From Candidatus Dormiibacterota bacterium (lineage in GTDB: Bacteria; Chloroflexota; Dormibacteria; Aeolococcales; Aeolococcaceae): 21,275 nt of DNA. The notes beneath the pieces were generated by a model. That model was not told the DNA's origin. It ran no database searches and was given only the letters and a program-made list of their open reading frames with translations. The stretch is taken from positions 1-21,275 of the forward strand of contig PLAX01000128.1 of the NCBI GenBank assembly GCA_003135255.1, written 5' to 3'. Each line of letters starts with the position of its first letter. Position 1 is the stretch's first letter. The translations under genes were made by a program, and so were the position numbers. Positions 15,309-21,275 of this stretch are shown here, piece by piece.

Positions 15309-15383
15309 TGGAGCCCAAGGTGGGAATCGAACCCACGACCTACGCCTTACCAAGGCGTTGCTCTACCTCTGAGCCACTTGGGC
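15309..15383 (-). tRNA. tRNA-Thr (anticodon GGT)
   Basis: The minus strand folds into a full cloverleaf: 7-bp acceptor stem GCCCAAG/CTTGGGC, D-arm GCTC/GAGC, anticodon stem ACGCC/GGCGT with loop TTGGTAA (anticodon GGT, reads ACC), T-arm GTGGG/CCCAC with loop TTCGATT, discriminator T, and an encoded CCA at 15309-15311. Its 3' end faces the accessory half of the window. Confidence 0.95.
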
Positions 15384-15384
15384 C

Positions 15385-15600
15385 GGGCCACGGAACCGGG
15401 AGATGGTACCCGATGACCGGTGACGGCGAGGCGCCTGACCCGCCTGCACCCATTCTCCGCCAGGTGGGCCGCCGCCACCAGCCCCAGCCGGGGCCGCGCG
15501 GGGAGGCGTCTCCGGCCGGCAACCGGGTTGGTGTGGTCCGGAGGCCTGAGCCTCTCCGCTTGACGGGGCGACCCGCCTGAGGTCACCATCCGGGCTGCCC
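15385..15600. other. Intergenic gap between tRNA-Thr(GGT) and the SIMPL gene
   Basis: This 216-base stretch separates two divergent genes and must contain their promoters. I do not see clear -10/-35 pairs or a conserved structure. A weak GAGG-like sequence lies in front of the ATG at 15601. Confidence 0.35.
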
Positions 15601-16404
15601 ATGGACGTCGAGAACCGCCTGCGCATCAGTGGGCACGCGGAGACCAAGGTCATCCCCGATCGGGCCTGCTGGACGGTGACCGTTCGGGTCGAGGACGACG
15701 ATCGTGAGGCCGCGTTCCATCGCTGCGCGACAGCCCGGGAGGGCCTCGTCCAGCGGCTCCAAGCGGTCGAGAAGGACTGCGTGAGTGCAGGGCGGATCGC
15801 GGTCGCGGAGGAGATCGAGTACTACTGGGTGGTCAGCAATGAGCTGCGCGAGGAAGTGGCGCGACAGCTCGAGCGGACGACGCTCCCCAAGAGGGTTGTC
15901 GCCCAGATCGGCGAGCAGATCGGCGAGCAACGGCGGCGGCGGCGCTGCTTCGCGGCGACGGCGGCACTCGGGGTGGACGTGGCCGTCGACGTGAGCGGCG
16001 CGGTGCCCCAGCTGCTGGTCGCCCAAGACGTCTCGTCGAGCAACGGGCCGTGGTTCAGGATCTCGCGGGACGAGGAGATCAGCGACGACCTGCGTGCCAG
16101 GGCGGTGGAGAACGCTCGCGCCCGCGCCGCGGCGCTTGCCAACGCGGCTGGGCGCAAACTGGGTCGAGCCCTGGTCATCTCCGACCGCGACGAGTCGCTG
16201 GCAGCTCTCACCGGCTCCGGGAATGGCACGTCACTCGCCGAAGGCGGAGGGCCCCGGTTCGCTGCGGCGCGGGCAATGAAGATGGCCGCCCCGATGGGCG
16301 GACCGCAGGAGGAGTCGGCCCCCACCGTCATGGAGATCACGCCCGAGCCGGTGGAGATGTCAGAGACGATGACGGTGGTCTTCGAGCTCGTCGACCGCGA
16401 CTGA
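15601..16404 (+). CDS. SIMPL-domain (DUF541) protein
   Basis: A 267-residue protein of the SIMPL/DUF541 family, whose biochemical role is generally unknown. Landmarks: LRISGHAETKVIPDRACWTVTVRVEDDDREAA near the N-terminus (the GxAexxxxPDxAxxxxxV start of the family), EEIEYYWVVSNELRE in the middle, and SDDLRARAVENARARAAALANAAGRKLGRAL (family helix with repeated alanines and arginines; residues about 161-191), followed by a Gly/Ala-rich section and a final beta strand with MTVVFELVD. Most characterised members are secreted or lipoproteins; this one has no signal peptide, so it is probably cytosolic. It lies between the two tRNA-Thr genes on the opposite strand to them and is probably monocistronic. 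Confidence 0.8.
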   Translation: MDVENRLRISGHAETKVIPDRACWTVTVRVEDDDREAAFHRCATAREGLVQRLQAVEKDCVSAGRIAVAEEIEYYWVVSNELREEVARQLERTTLPKRVVAQIGEQIGEQRRRRRCFAATAALGVDVAVDVSGAVPQLLVAQDVSSSNGPWFRISRDEEISDDLRARAVENARARAAALANAAGRKLGRALVISDRDESLAALTGSGNGTSLAEGGGPRFAAARAMKMAAPMGGPQEESAPTVMEITPEPVEMSETMTVVFELVDRD

Positions 16405-16458
16405 TCGCGCGCGTCCGCCGGTCACCTTGCAAAATGCGATGTCAGTTTCAGAATCCGG

Positions 16459-16530
16459 AGCCGACGGGGAGATTCGAACTCCCAACCTACGGTTTACAAA
16501 ACCGCTGCTCCACCGTTGAGCTACGTCGGC
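16459..16530 (-). tRNA. tRNA-Thr (anticodon TGT)
   Basis: The minus strand forms a cloverleaf: acceptor GCCGACG/CGTCGGC, D-arm GCTC/GAGC, anticodon stem GCGGT/ACCGT (one G-T pair) with loop TTTGTAA (anticodon TGT, reads ACA), T-arm GGGAG/CTCCC with loop TTCGAAT, discriminator T. CCA is not encoded (TCCGG follows). It lies 15 bases after the yacP-like stop codon and could be co-transcribed with it. Confidence 0.95.
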
Positions 16531-16545
16531 CGGGCGGACGGCTAT

Positions 16546-17118
16546 CTAGGTTAGTCGACGGCCGCCGGGAGCAGGAGTATTCGGGCCGCCGGCATCCCCA
16601 CGCCGGATCGCCTCGAGCTGGCGGCGGACCTCGGGGTCGATGCGGCTCTCCAGCCGATCGGAGACCGTCCCCTTCTCGTCGCGGCGCCGGATCTCCCCGG
16701 AGCGCTCGCCCTCCGCCCGCTCCACCTCGGCCTGGAGGGCCCGGGAGCCCATGGTCGGGACACCCATCCCCCGGACCAGGTCGCGCTGGAGATGGTCGTC
16801 GGTGGCGAGGATCATCTCCAGGACGGTTCCCCGGCGGGAGGCCTCGTACATCAGACGCTCGATGACGTGGTCGGCGCTCTCGTGAGCGTTGCCGTAGCGG
16901 ACCTCGACGCCCTCGACGATCTCGCGGTCGACGCTGCCCACCACCCGCCGCCGGGCGTCGAAGACGACCAGGACCTCGTTGCCGGTGATCGCCCGGTACT
17001 CGGCGAGCCGGGTGACCAGGCGCCGGCGCGCCTCCTCCAGGCTCTCGGTGCGCATCGCCCTGGCCAGGTCCGGCCAGGCGTGCAGGATGTTGTACCCGTC
17101 GACGACCAGCCGGCTCAC
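16546..17118 (-). CDS. YacP/Rae1-like NYN-domain ribonuclease
   Basis: A 190-residue NYN-domain protein of the YacP family (PF05991). The Bacillus member, Rae1, is a ribosome-associated endonuclease that cuts mRNA in the A site. The fold's acidic residues are visible: Asp7 in LVVDGYNILHAW, Asp54 in LVVFDARRR, Glu80/Asp83 in NAHESADHVIE, and Asp107/Asp108 in LATDDHLQRDLV. The C-terminal third (130-180) is charged and probably helical. The GTG start at 17118 overlaps the rlmB stop as GTGA (17115-17118). The order cysS-rlmB-yacP is the same as in Bacillus and many Gram-positives (there with mrnC between cysS and rlmB), which supports the assignment; activity itself is inferred. Confidence 0.88.
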   Translation of the reverse strand: MSRLVVDGYNILHAWPDLARAMRTESLEEARRRLVTRLAEYRAITGNEVLVVFDARRRVVGSVDREIVEGVEVRYGNAHESADHVIERLMYEASRRGTVLEMILATDDHLQRDLVRGMGVPTMGSRALQAEVERAEGERSGEIRRRDEKGTVSDRLESRIDPEVRRQLEAIRRGDAGGPNTPAPGGRRLT

Positions 17119-17849
17119 CGGGGCGCGAAGCCCCGCTGGCGGAATGCCTCGTAGAGGATGGCCGCACCCGCCGCCGCGGCGTTGAGGGAGGCCACCCGGC
17201 CCACCATGGGCAGCGCGACAAGGCGGTCGCAGCTCCGGCGGGTGAGCTGGCGCAGCCCCTCCCCCTCTCCGCCGATGACGATCGCCGTCGGCTCCCGGTA
17301 GTCGACGAGGTCGTAGCGCTCGTCGGCCTCGGCGGCCAGACCGACGCGCCAGATCCCCGCCTCCCCGATCTTGGCAAGGGCCTGGGCCAGGTTGGGGACG
17401 CTCAGGAAGGCGAGGTGCTCGCTGGCCCCCGCCGACGCCTTGACGGCGGCGGGGGTCAGCCCGGCGGCGCGGTGCGCCGGCGCGATCACGGCGTCGGCGC
17501 CGACGGCCTCGGCGCTCCGGATCAGGGCGCCGACGTTCTGCGGGTCCTGGATCCCGTCCAGGAGGAGCAAGAGCGCCGGCGGCCGGCAGCTCTCGAGGAT
17601 GTCCTCCAGCCGCTGCGGGGGCCGTCCGTGGAAGTAGCCGGCCACCCCCTGGTGATGCTCGGTGTGGGCGATGTCGTCGAGCCGGCTGCGCGAGGCCATC
17701 TCGATGGGGATTCCCCGCCCGCCGGCCAGCTCCATGATCTCCCGGAGCCGGGGTTCGTCCCCGAGCCCCTCGGCGACGACCAGCTTGCGGGCGGCGCGCC
17801 CGGCCCGGAGTGCCTCGCGCACCGGGTTGCGCCCGTAGAGGATGTCCAC
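17115..17849 (-). CDS. rlmB: 23S rRNA 2'-O-methyltransferase RlmB-type (TrmH/SpoU family)
   Basis: A 244-residue SPOUT methyltransferase, normally methylating the ribose of a 23S rRNA guanosine (Gm2251 in E. coli). The N-terminal substrate-binding domain begins DILYGRNPVREALRAGR and continues to about residue 75. The three knot motifs are intact: DPQNVGALIRSAEAVGAD (102-119) with Asn105 and Arg111, IVIGGEGEGL (190-199), and LPMVGRVASLNAAAAGAA (213-230) with SLN at 221-223. The GTG at 17849 fits the conserved N-terminus and leaves a 28-base gap after cysS; the longer open frame upstream lies inside cysS and has no family character. RlmB, TrmH and similar enzymes overlap in sequence, but the gene neighbourhood favours RlmB. 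Confidence 0.92.
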   Translation of the reverse strand: MDILYGRNPVREALRAGRAARKLVVAEGLGDEPRLREIMELAGGRGIPIEMASRSRLDDIAHTEHHQGVAGYFHGRPPQRLEDILESCRPPALLLLLDGIQDPQNVGALIRSAEAVGADAVIAPAHRAAGLTPAAVKASAGASEHLAFLSVPNLAQALAKIGEAGIWRVGLAAEADERYDLVDYREPTAIVIGGEGEGLRQLTRRSCDRLVALPMVGRVASLNAAAAGAAILYEAFRQRGFAPR

Positions 17850-17877
17850 CTGCGAAATGCCGCCTCGGAAAGGACTC

Positions 17878-19290
17878 TCAGGCGCGCTTCCAGCGCTGTC
17901 CCTGAGCGGTGTCCTCGACCATGATGCCGCGCTCGAGAAGCTGCGCGCGAATCCTGTCGGATTCGGCGAAGTCCCGGGCGGCACGCACCGCGACCCTCCG
18001 GGCAAGCAGCTCCTCATCCTCGGGACTGAGGGCCGACGCGGCACGCTCCCGATCGACGAGGGGGAGCACCCCGAGGACGGCATCCGCCTCCTCGACGAGG
18101 GCGATCAGCTGCTGCCTCACCGCCACCGACGGGGTGACGGCATCGAGCAGCCGGTTGAGGTCCCGGATCGCGCCGAAGAGATGGCCCACCGCCTCGGGCA
18201 CGTTGAGGTCGTCGTCCATGGCCCGGGCGAAGGCGTCAGCGGCGGCCGCGGCCCGTGCCCCGATCTCCTCGCCGCCGCTGCCGGCCCCGAGGCTCCGCAC
18301 CCGGTCGCGGAACTCGGTCAGCCGGCCCACCGCCTCATCAGCCGCCCGGAGGGGCGCCTCGTCCCAATCGAGTGTCCGGCGGTAGTGGGCGCCGGTGATG
18401 AGGAGGTAGCGGATCGCGGCGGGACGGTAGCCGGCCGCCAGCAGGTCGGGAAGGGTCCGGAAGTTGCCGAGCCGCTTGGCCATCTTCTCCCTGTTCATGG
18501 TGAGGTGCTCGCCATGGCACCAGATCCGAACAAAGGGCTTCCCGGTGGCCGCCTCGGATTGGGCGATCTCGTTCTCGTGGTGGGGGAAGATGTTGTCGAC
18601 CCCGCCGCAGTGGATGTCCAGGCTCTCGCCGAGCAGGGCCATGCTCATCGCCGAGCACTCGATGTGCCAGCCGGGGCGGCCCCGTCCCAGGCGGGTGTCC
18701 CAGCCGATGTCGTCCGGCCCCACCGTCTTCCAGAGGGCGAAGTCGCGAGCGTCCTCCTTGGTGTAGTCGTCGGCATCCACCCGGCCGCTCCTCCCGGCCA
18801 CCAGCCCGGCGGCGGGGATGCCCGAGAGGCGCCCGTAGCGGGGGAACCCGGCGATCCGGAAGTAGATCCCCCCGTCACTGCGGTAGGTGACCCCCTTTGC
18901 CTCCAGGCGCTCGATCAGGGTCACCATCTCCTCGATGTACCCGGTGGCCCGCGGGTAGTGGTGGGCCCGGCGGATGCCAAGGGTGTCGAGGTCGGCGAAG
19001 AACCCCTCGATCCAGGGGGCGGTCTCCTCCGCCAGCCTCTGGTGGTGCTCGGTGGCGTTGTGGATCAGCCGGTCGTCCACGTCGGTCAGGTTCATGACGT
19101 GGGTGACCCGCGGGAAGCTGCGCTCAAGCCAGCGGCGCAACACGTCCTCGAAGAGGAAGGTCCGGAAGTTCCCGATGTGGGCACGGTTCCAGACCGTCGG
19201 GCCGCAGGTGTAGAGGCGCACGTGGCCGGGCTCCAGGGGTGTGACCGTCTGGAGCCGGCGGGTGAGGGTGTCGTGGAGGCGAAGGCTCAC
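17878..19290 (-). CDS. cysS: Cysteinyl-tRNA synthetase
   Basis: A full-length class I synthetase of 470 residues that attaches cysteine to tRNA-Cys. Visible: YTCGPTVWNRAHIGN with Cys29 and the HIGH-type motif HIGN (38-41), MNLTDVDDRLI (66-76), GWHIECSAM with Cys212, CGGVDNIFPHHENEIAQSE with His237 and Glu241, and KMAKR (269-273) as a variant of KMSKS. Cys29, Cys212, His237 and Glu241 correspond to the zinc ligands of the E. coli enzyme. The C-terminus ends with the conserved RDxLxxxGxxxEDTxQGxxWK-type segment (LLERGIMVEDTAQGQRWKRA). The start is GTG at 19290 with no strong Shine-Dalgarno. It is divergent from the thioesterase-like gene, with about 60 bases between their starts. Confidence 0.97.
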   Translation of the reverse strand: MSLRLHDTLTRRLQTVTPLEPGHVRLYTCGPTVWNRAHIGNFRTFLFEDVLRRWLERSFPRVTHVMNLTDVDDRLIHNATEHHQRLAEETAPWIEGFFADLDTLGIRRAHHYPRATGYIEEMVTLIERLEAKGVTYRSDGGIYFRIAGFPRYGRLSGIPAAGLVAGRSGRVDADDYTKEDARDFALWKTVGPDDIGWDTRLGRGRPGWHIECSAMSMALLGESLDIHCGGVDNIFPHHENEIAQSEAATGKPFVRIWCHGEHLTMNREKMAKRLGNFRTLPDLLAAGYRPAAIRYLLITGAHYRRTLDWDEAPLRAADEAVGRLTEFRDRVRSLGAGSGGEEIGARAAAAADAFARAMDDDLNVPEAVGHLFGAIRDLNRLLDAVTPSVAVRQQLIALVEEADAVLGVLPLVDRERAASALSPEDEELLARRVAVRAARDFAESDRIRAQLLERGIMVEDTAQGQRWKRA

Positions 19291-19349
19291 GGGCGATCAA
19301 GGATATCCGTGCGAGCAGGTGCCCGCGCTGATCCGCTACGTTGGCTCCC

Positions 19350-20114
19350 GTGAGCGTCGACGATCCGGCAGGCGTGCTCCGCTCCACCAGCCTCGACCCG
19401 GGACCGCACAGCCGCATCTTCGAGACCAGCTGGCCGGTCCGGCTGGGGGACGCCAACGAGCACGGCCGGCTCCGTCTCGACGCCCTGGCCCGTCACCTCC
19501 AGGACGTGGCCACCGACGACAACGACGACTCCGGCATGCGCGAGGAGCCGCTCATCTGGGTGGTGCGGCGGGCTGCGATCACCATCGAGCGCTGGCCTCG
19601 GTACCTGGAACGGATCGACTACCGCACCTTCTGCACCGGCGCCGGGCCCCGATGGGCGGAGCGGCGGACGTCGGGCCGGGGCGCGGCCGGCGGCCACCTG
19701 GAGGCCGCGGTGCTGTGGGCCGCGGTGGATGCGACGACCGGCCGCCTGGCGCTGCTCTCGGAACGCTTCGACCAGGTCTGGGGCAAGGGCGTCCGCCAGG
19801 TCTCGGCACGGCTCCTCCATCCCCCGCCTCCAGCCGGAGTCGCGAGCCGGCCGTGGGCCATCCGTGCGACCGACCTCGACGTGGTCGGCCACGTCAACAA
19901 CGCGGCGTACTGGCAGGCCGTCGAGGACGAATTGGCCCGCTGCCTGCCCGGCCGCATCCCCGTGGCGGCCGAGTGCGAACACCGGCTCCCGATGGACCTC
20001 GGCGATCAGGTCAGGGTGGTCTCCGAGGTGGAGGGCGAGACCCTGCGGCTGTGGCTGGTCGGCGACGGCGGGGTGCATGCCTCGGCAGTCGTCACCACCG
20101 AGCCCCCCGACTAG
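19350..20114 (+). CDS. Acyl-ACP thioesterase-like double-hotdog protein
   Basis: A 254-residue protein with two hotdog halves, like plant FatA/FatB and their bacterial homologues, which release fatty acids from acyl carrier protein. N-terminal half: VRLGDANEHGRLRLDALARHLQDVA (30-54), then IWVVRRAAITIERWP (69-83), a typical first-hotdog strand. Second half: ATDLDVVGHVNNAAYWQAVED (173-193) with Asp177 and His181, and AECEHRLPMDLGD with Glu210. The plant motif is DxNxH; the Asn position is Val179 here, so the catalytic set may differ. The start is GTG at 19350 or TTG at 19341; neither has a good ribosome binding site. It is the only plus-strand gene inside the otherwise minus-strand ispD-ispF-cysS-rlmB-yacP block. 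Confidence 0.85.
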   Translation: MSVDDPAGVLRSTSLDPGPHSRIFETSWPVRLGDANEHGRLRLDALARHLQDVATDDNDDSGMREEPLIWVVRRAAITIERWPRYLERIDYRTFCTGAGPRWAERRTSGRGAAGGHLEAAVLWAAVDATTGRLALLSERFDQVWGKGVRQVSARLLHPPPPAGVASRPWAIRATDLDVVGHVNNAAYWQAVEDELARCLPGRIPVAAECEHRLPMDLGDQVRVVSEVEGETLRLWLVGDGGVHASAVVTTEPPD

Positions 20115-20173
20115 CGATCACGGCTCTGGGCGCCGATGCCTTCATCAGGGGCCCGCCGGGCTCGCGCGATCGG
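20115..20173. other. Convergent gap between the thioesterase-like gene and ispF
   Basis: 59 bases between two convergent stop codons. A shared terminator is expected. GCCCGCCGGGC-type self-complementary sequence is present, but without a T-run or long stem, so no terminator is called. Confidence 0.3.
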
Positions 20174-20653
20174 TCAGCCGACCTCGAGAAGCGCGACCGC
20201 GGAGGCCAGGATCCCCTCACCGCGACCGGCCGCCCCGAGCCCATCGCCGCTCGTCGCGGTGACGGTGACGGTACCGGGCGGAGTGGCGAGCGCCGCGGAC
20301 ATCGCCTCCCCCATGGCTGCGAAAAACGGTGCGAGCCGCGGCCGGGCACATACCAGGGCCACCTCCGCGCTCGTCACCCGGGCGCCCGCCTGCGCCAGCT
20401 TCGCGGCCACCAGCTCCAGGAACTCGTGGCCACTGACCCCGCGCCAGCGCTCTGCGTCGGAGGGGAAGTGGTCGCCCATGGTCCCGAGTCCCGCCGCACC
20501 GAGGCAGGCGTCGGCGAGGGCGTGGGCGGCCGCGTCGCCGTCGGAGTGACCGGCGAGCCCCAGGTCCGACGGCACCGGAACGCAACCGAGCATCAGCGGC
20601 CGTCCCGGCTCCAAGCGGTGGGAATCCAGCCCGTGCCCAATGCGAAGAGTCAT
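20174..20653 (-). CDS. ispF: 2-C-methyl-D-erythritol 2,4-cyclodiphosphate synthase
   Basis: IspF (159 residues, the normal length) forms MEcPP from CDP-ME-2-phosphate in the MEP isoprenoid pathway. The metal-binding residues Asp10 and His12 (GHGLDSHRL) and His44 (in LAGHSDGDAAAHALADA, residues 33-49) are intact. FPSDAERWRG and the C-terminal GRGEGI (143-148) are typical. The usual TTTE/TTTD segment before the glycines reads ATSGDGLG (132-139). The ATG at 20653 overlaps the ispD stop as ATGA (20650-20653), so the two are translationally coupled. Confidence 0.95.
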   Translation of the reverse strand: MTLRIGHGLDSHRLEPGRPLMLGCVPVPSDLGLAGHSDGDAAAHALADACLGAAGLGTMGDHFPSDAERWRGVSGHEFLELVAAKLAQAGARVTSAEVALVCARPRLAPFFAAMGEAMSAALATPPGTVTVTATSGDGLGAAGRGEGILASAVALLEVG

Positions 20654-21275
20654 CGACCACCACTCCCCTGCAGCTCACCGCGAAGCCAGACGAGATCCTC
20701 GGGGTGGGTGATCTTGCGGTTGCCGATCTCGCCCGGGACGACCGCCACCGGCTCTCCCAGCCGCTCCACCAGCAGGCAGTCGTCCGAGGCGTCCAGCTCG
20801 GGCTGAACGGCGTGAGCCCGGCGCAGCAGGGGGGCCGCGAAGGCCTGCGGGGTCTGGACCGCAACCAGCGCGGCGCGGGGCAGGGTCTCGACGACCATCC
20901 CCGCCTCCACTCTCTTGATGGTGTCGACGCAGGGAATGGCCGCGGTGGCGGCTCCGTGGGCGCGGGCGGCGGCGATGACCGCCTCGATCAGTCCGGGCGA
21001 CACCAGGGGCCGCGCGGCGTCATGGACCACCACGATCTCGGCGTCGCCGACCTCGGCCAGCCCGGCCGCCACCGAGTCACGGCGGCGCGCGCCACCGGGC
21101 ACGCACCGAACCCCGGAGAGGCCGAGAGCGCGGGCGGCGTCAAGGATCGCGGCATGACGAGCCTCGGGACAGACGACGATGACGGCGTCGACCGAGCCCA
21201 CGGCGGCGATCCGCTCGAGGACGTGGACGATGAGAGGACGTCCTCCGGCGTCGGCCCAGACCTTGTCGGTCCCGG
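20650..21275 (-). CDS. ispD: 2-C-methyl-D-erythritol 4-phosphate cytidylyltransferase (5' end outside window)
   Basis: IspD transfers CMP from CTP to MEP, two steps before IspF in the pathway. The reading frame runs off the right edge: in-frame sequence upstream of an internal GTG at 21201 reads GTDKVWADAGGRPLIVHV then LERIAAVGSVDAV, part of the nucleotide-binding N-terminus, so the apparent start there is not real. About 208 residues are present, roughly 20 N-terminal residues missing. Conserved parts: VCPEARHA, DSVAAGLAEV, VVHDAARPLVSPGLI, DTIKRVE, LPRAALVAVQTPQAF, DDCLLVERLGEPVAVVPGEIGNRKITHPEDL (end of domain). Its stop overlaps ispF. Confidence 0.93.
   Translation of the reverse strand, partial: GTDKVWADAGGRPLIVHVLERIAAVGSVDAVIVVCPEARHAAILDAARALGLSGVRCVPGGARRRDSVAAGLAEVGDAEIVVVHDAARPLVSPGLIEAVIAAARAHGAATAAIPCVDTIKRVEAGMVVETLPRAALVAVQTPQAFAAPLLRRAHAVQPELDASDDCLLVERLGEPVAVVPGEIGNRKITHPEDLVWLRGELQGSGGR

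Noticed and set aside
17842..19353. 503-codon open frame on the plus strand
   Set aside because: Complete overlap with cysS on the other strand; the translation has no recognisable domain while cysS has all its motifs.
19241..20806. 521-codon open frame on the plus strand
   Set aside because: It crosses the thioesterase-like gene out of frame and runs antisense to ispF and ispD; it is an arginine/proline-rich shadow.

Overview
The window is high-GC throughout, with frequent GTG/TTG starts and many 4-base ATGA/GTGA start/stop overlaps. Gene content and order (ispD-ispF-cysS-rlmB-yacP/rae1, a lipoprotein-anchored Dpp-type ABC transporter) suggest a high-GC, Gram-positive-like lineage such as Actinomycetota, Dormibacterota or Chloroflexota. 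The exact phylum cannot be settled from the sequence alone.

The window has two halves meeting at a tRNA-Thr(GGT) gene (15309-15383, minus strand). The right half (about 15.3-21.3 kb) is conserved housekeeping: two tRNA-Thr isoacceptor genes (GGT and TGT) around a SIMPL-domain gene, then yacP/rae1, rlmB and cysS on the minus strand, a divergent plus-strand acyl-ACP-thioesterase-like gene, and minus-strand ispF and a partial ispD that runs off the window end. Several neighbours overlap by 4 bases, as expected for translational coupling.

The left half (1-15.3 kb) looks accessory and is devoted to glycan metabolism, almost all on the minus strand. A probable operon runs from 7930 down to 662: a secreted PF10091 (glycoamylase/GH144-like) protein, a family-5 solute-binding lipoprotein, two permeases and two ATPases of the Dpp/Opp ABC family. 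The physical link to a secreted glucan-active protein suggests the importer may carry oligosaccharides rather than peptides. Further upstream lie a broken LacI-family regulator fused to what looks like the tail of another glycoside hydrolase, a decayed transposase, a GH15 glucoamylase-like gene, and a 1329-residue GH94-type protein matching the C-terminal half of cyclic beta-1,2-glucan synthase (NdvB/Cgs).

The NdvB-like gene is 5'-truncated. Immediately upstream of its first usable ATG the NdvB-type sequence continues in frame but carries two TAG codons where the family as I remember it has Gln and Glu. It then runs into an IS21-type IstB fragment truncated at both ends, next to the 3' end of tRNA-Thr(GGT). 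The left half thus reads as a decaying glycan-utilisation island. The most interesting points are the PF10091-Dpp transporter pairing, the orphaned GH94 module, and the LacI/hydrolase chimaera whose stop codon overlaps the start of a 7-codon leader ORF that in turn overlaps the PF10091 gene start.
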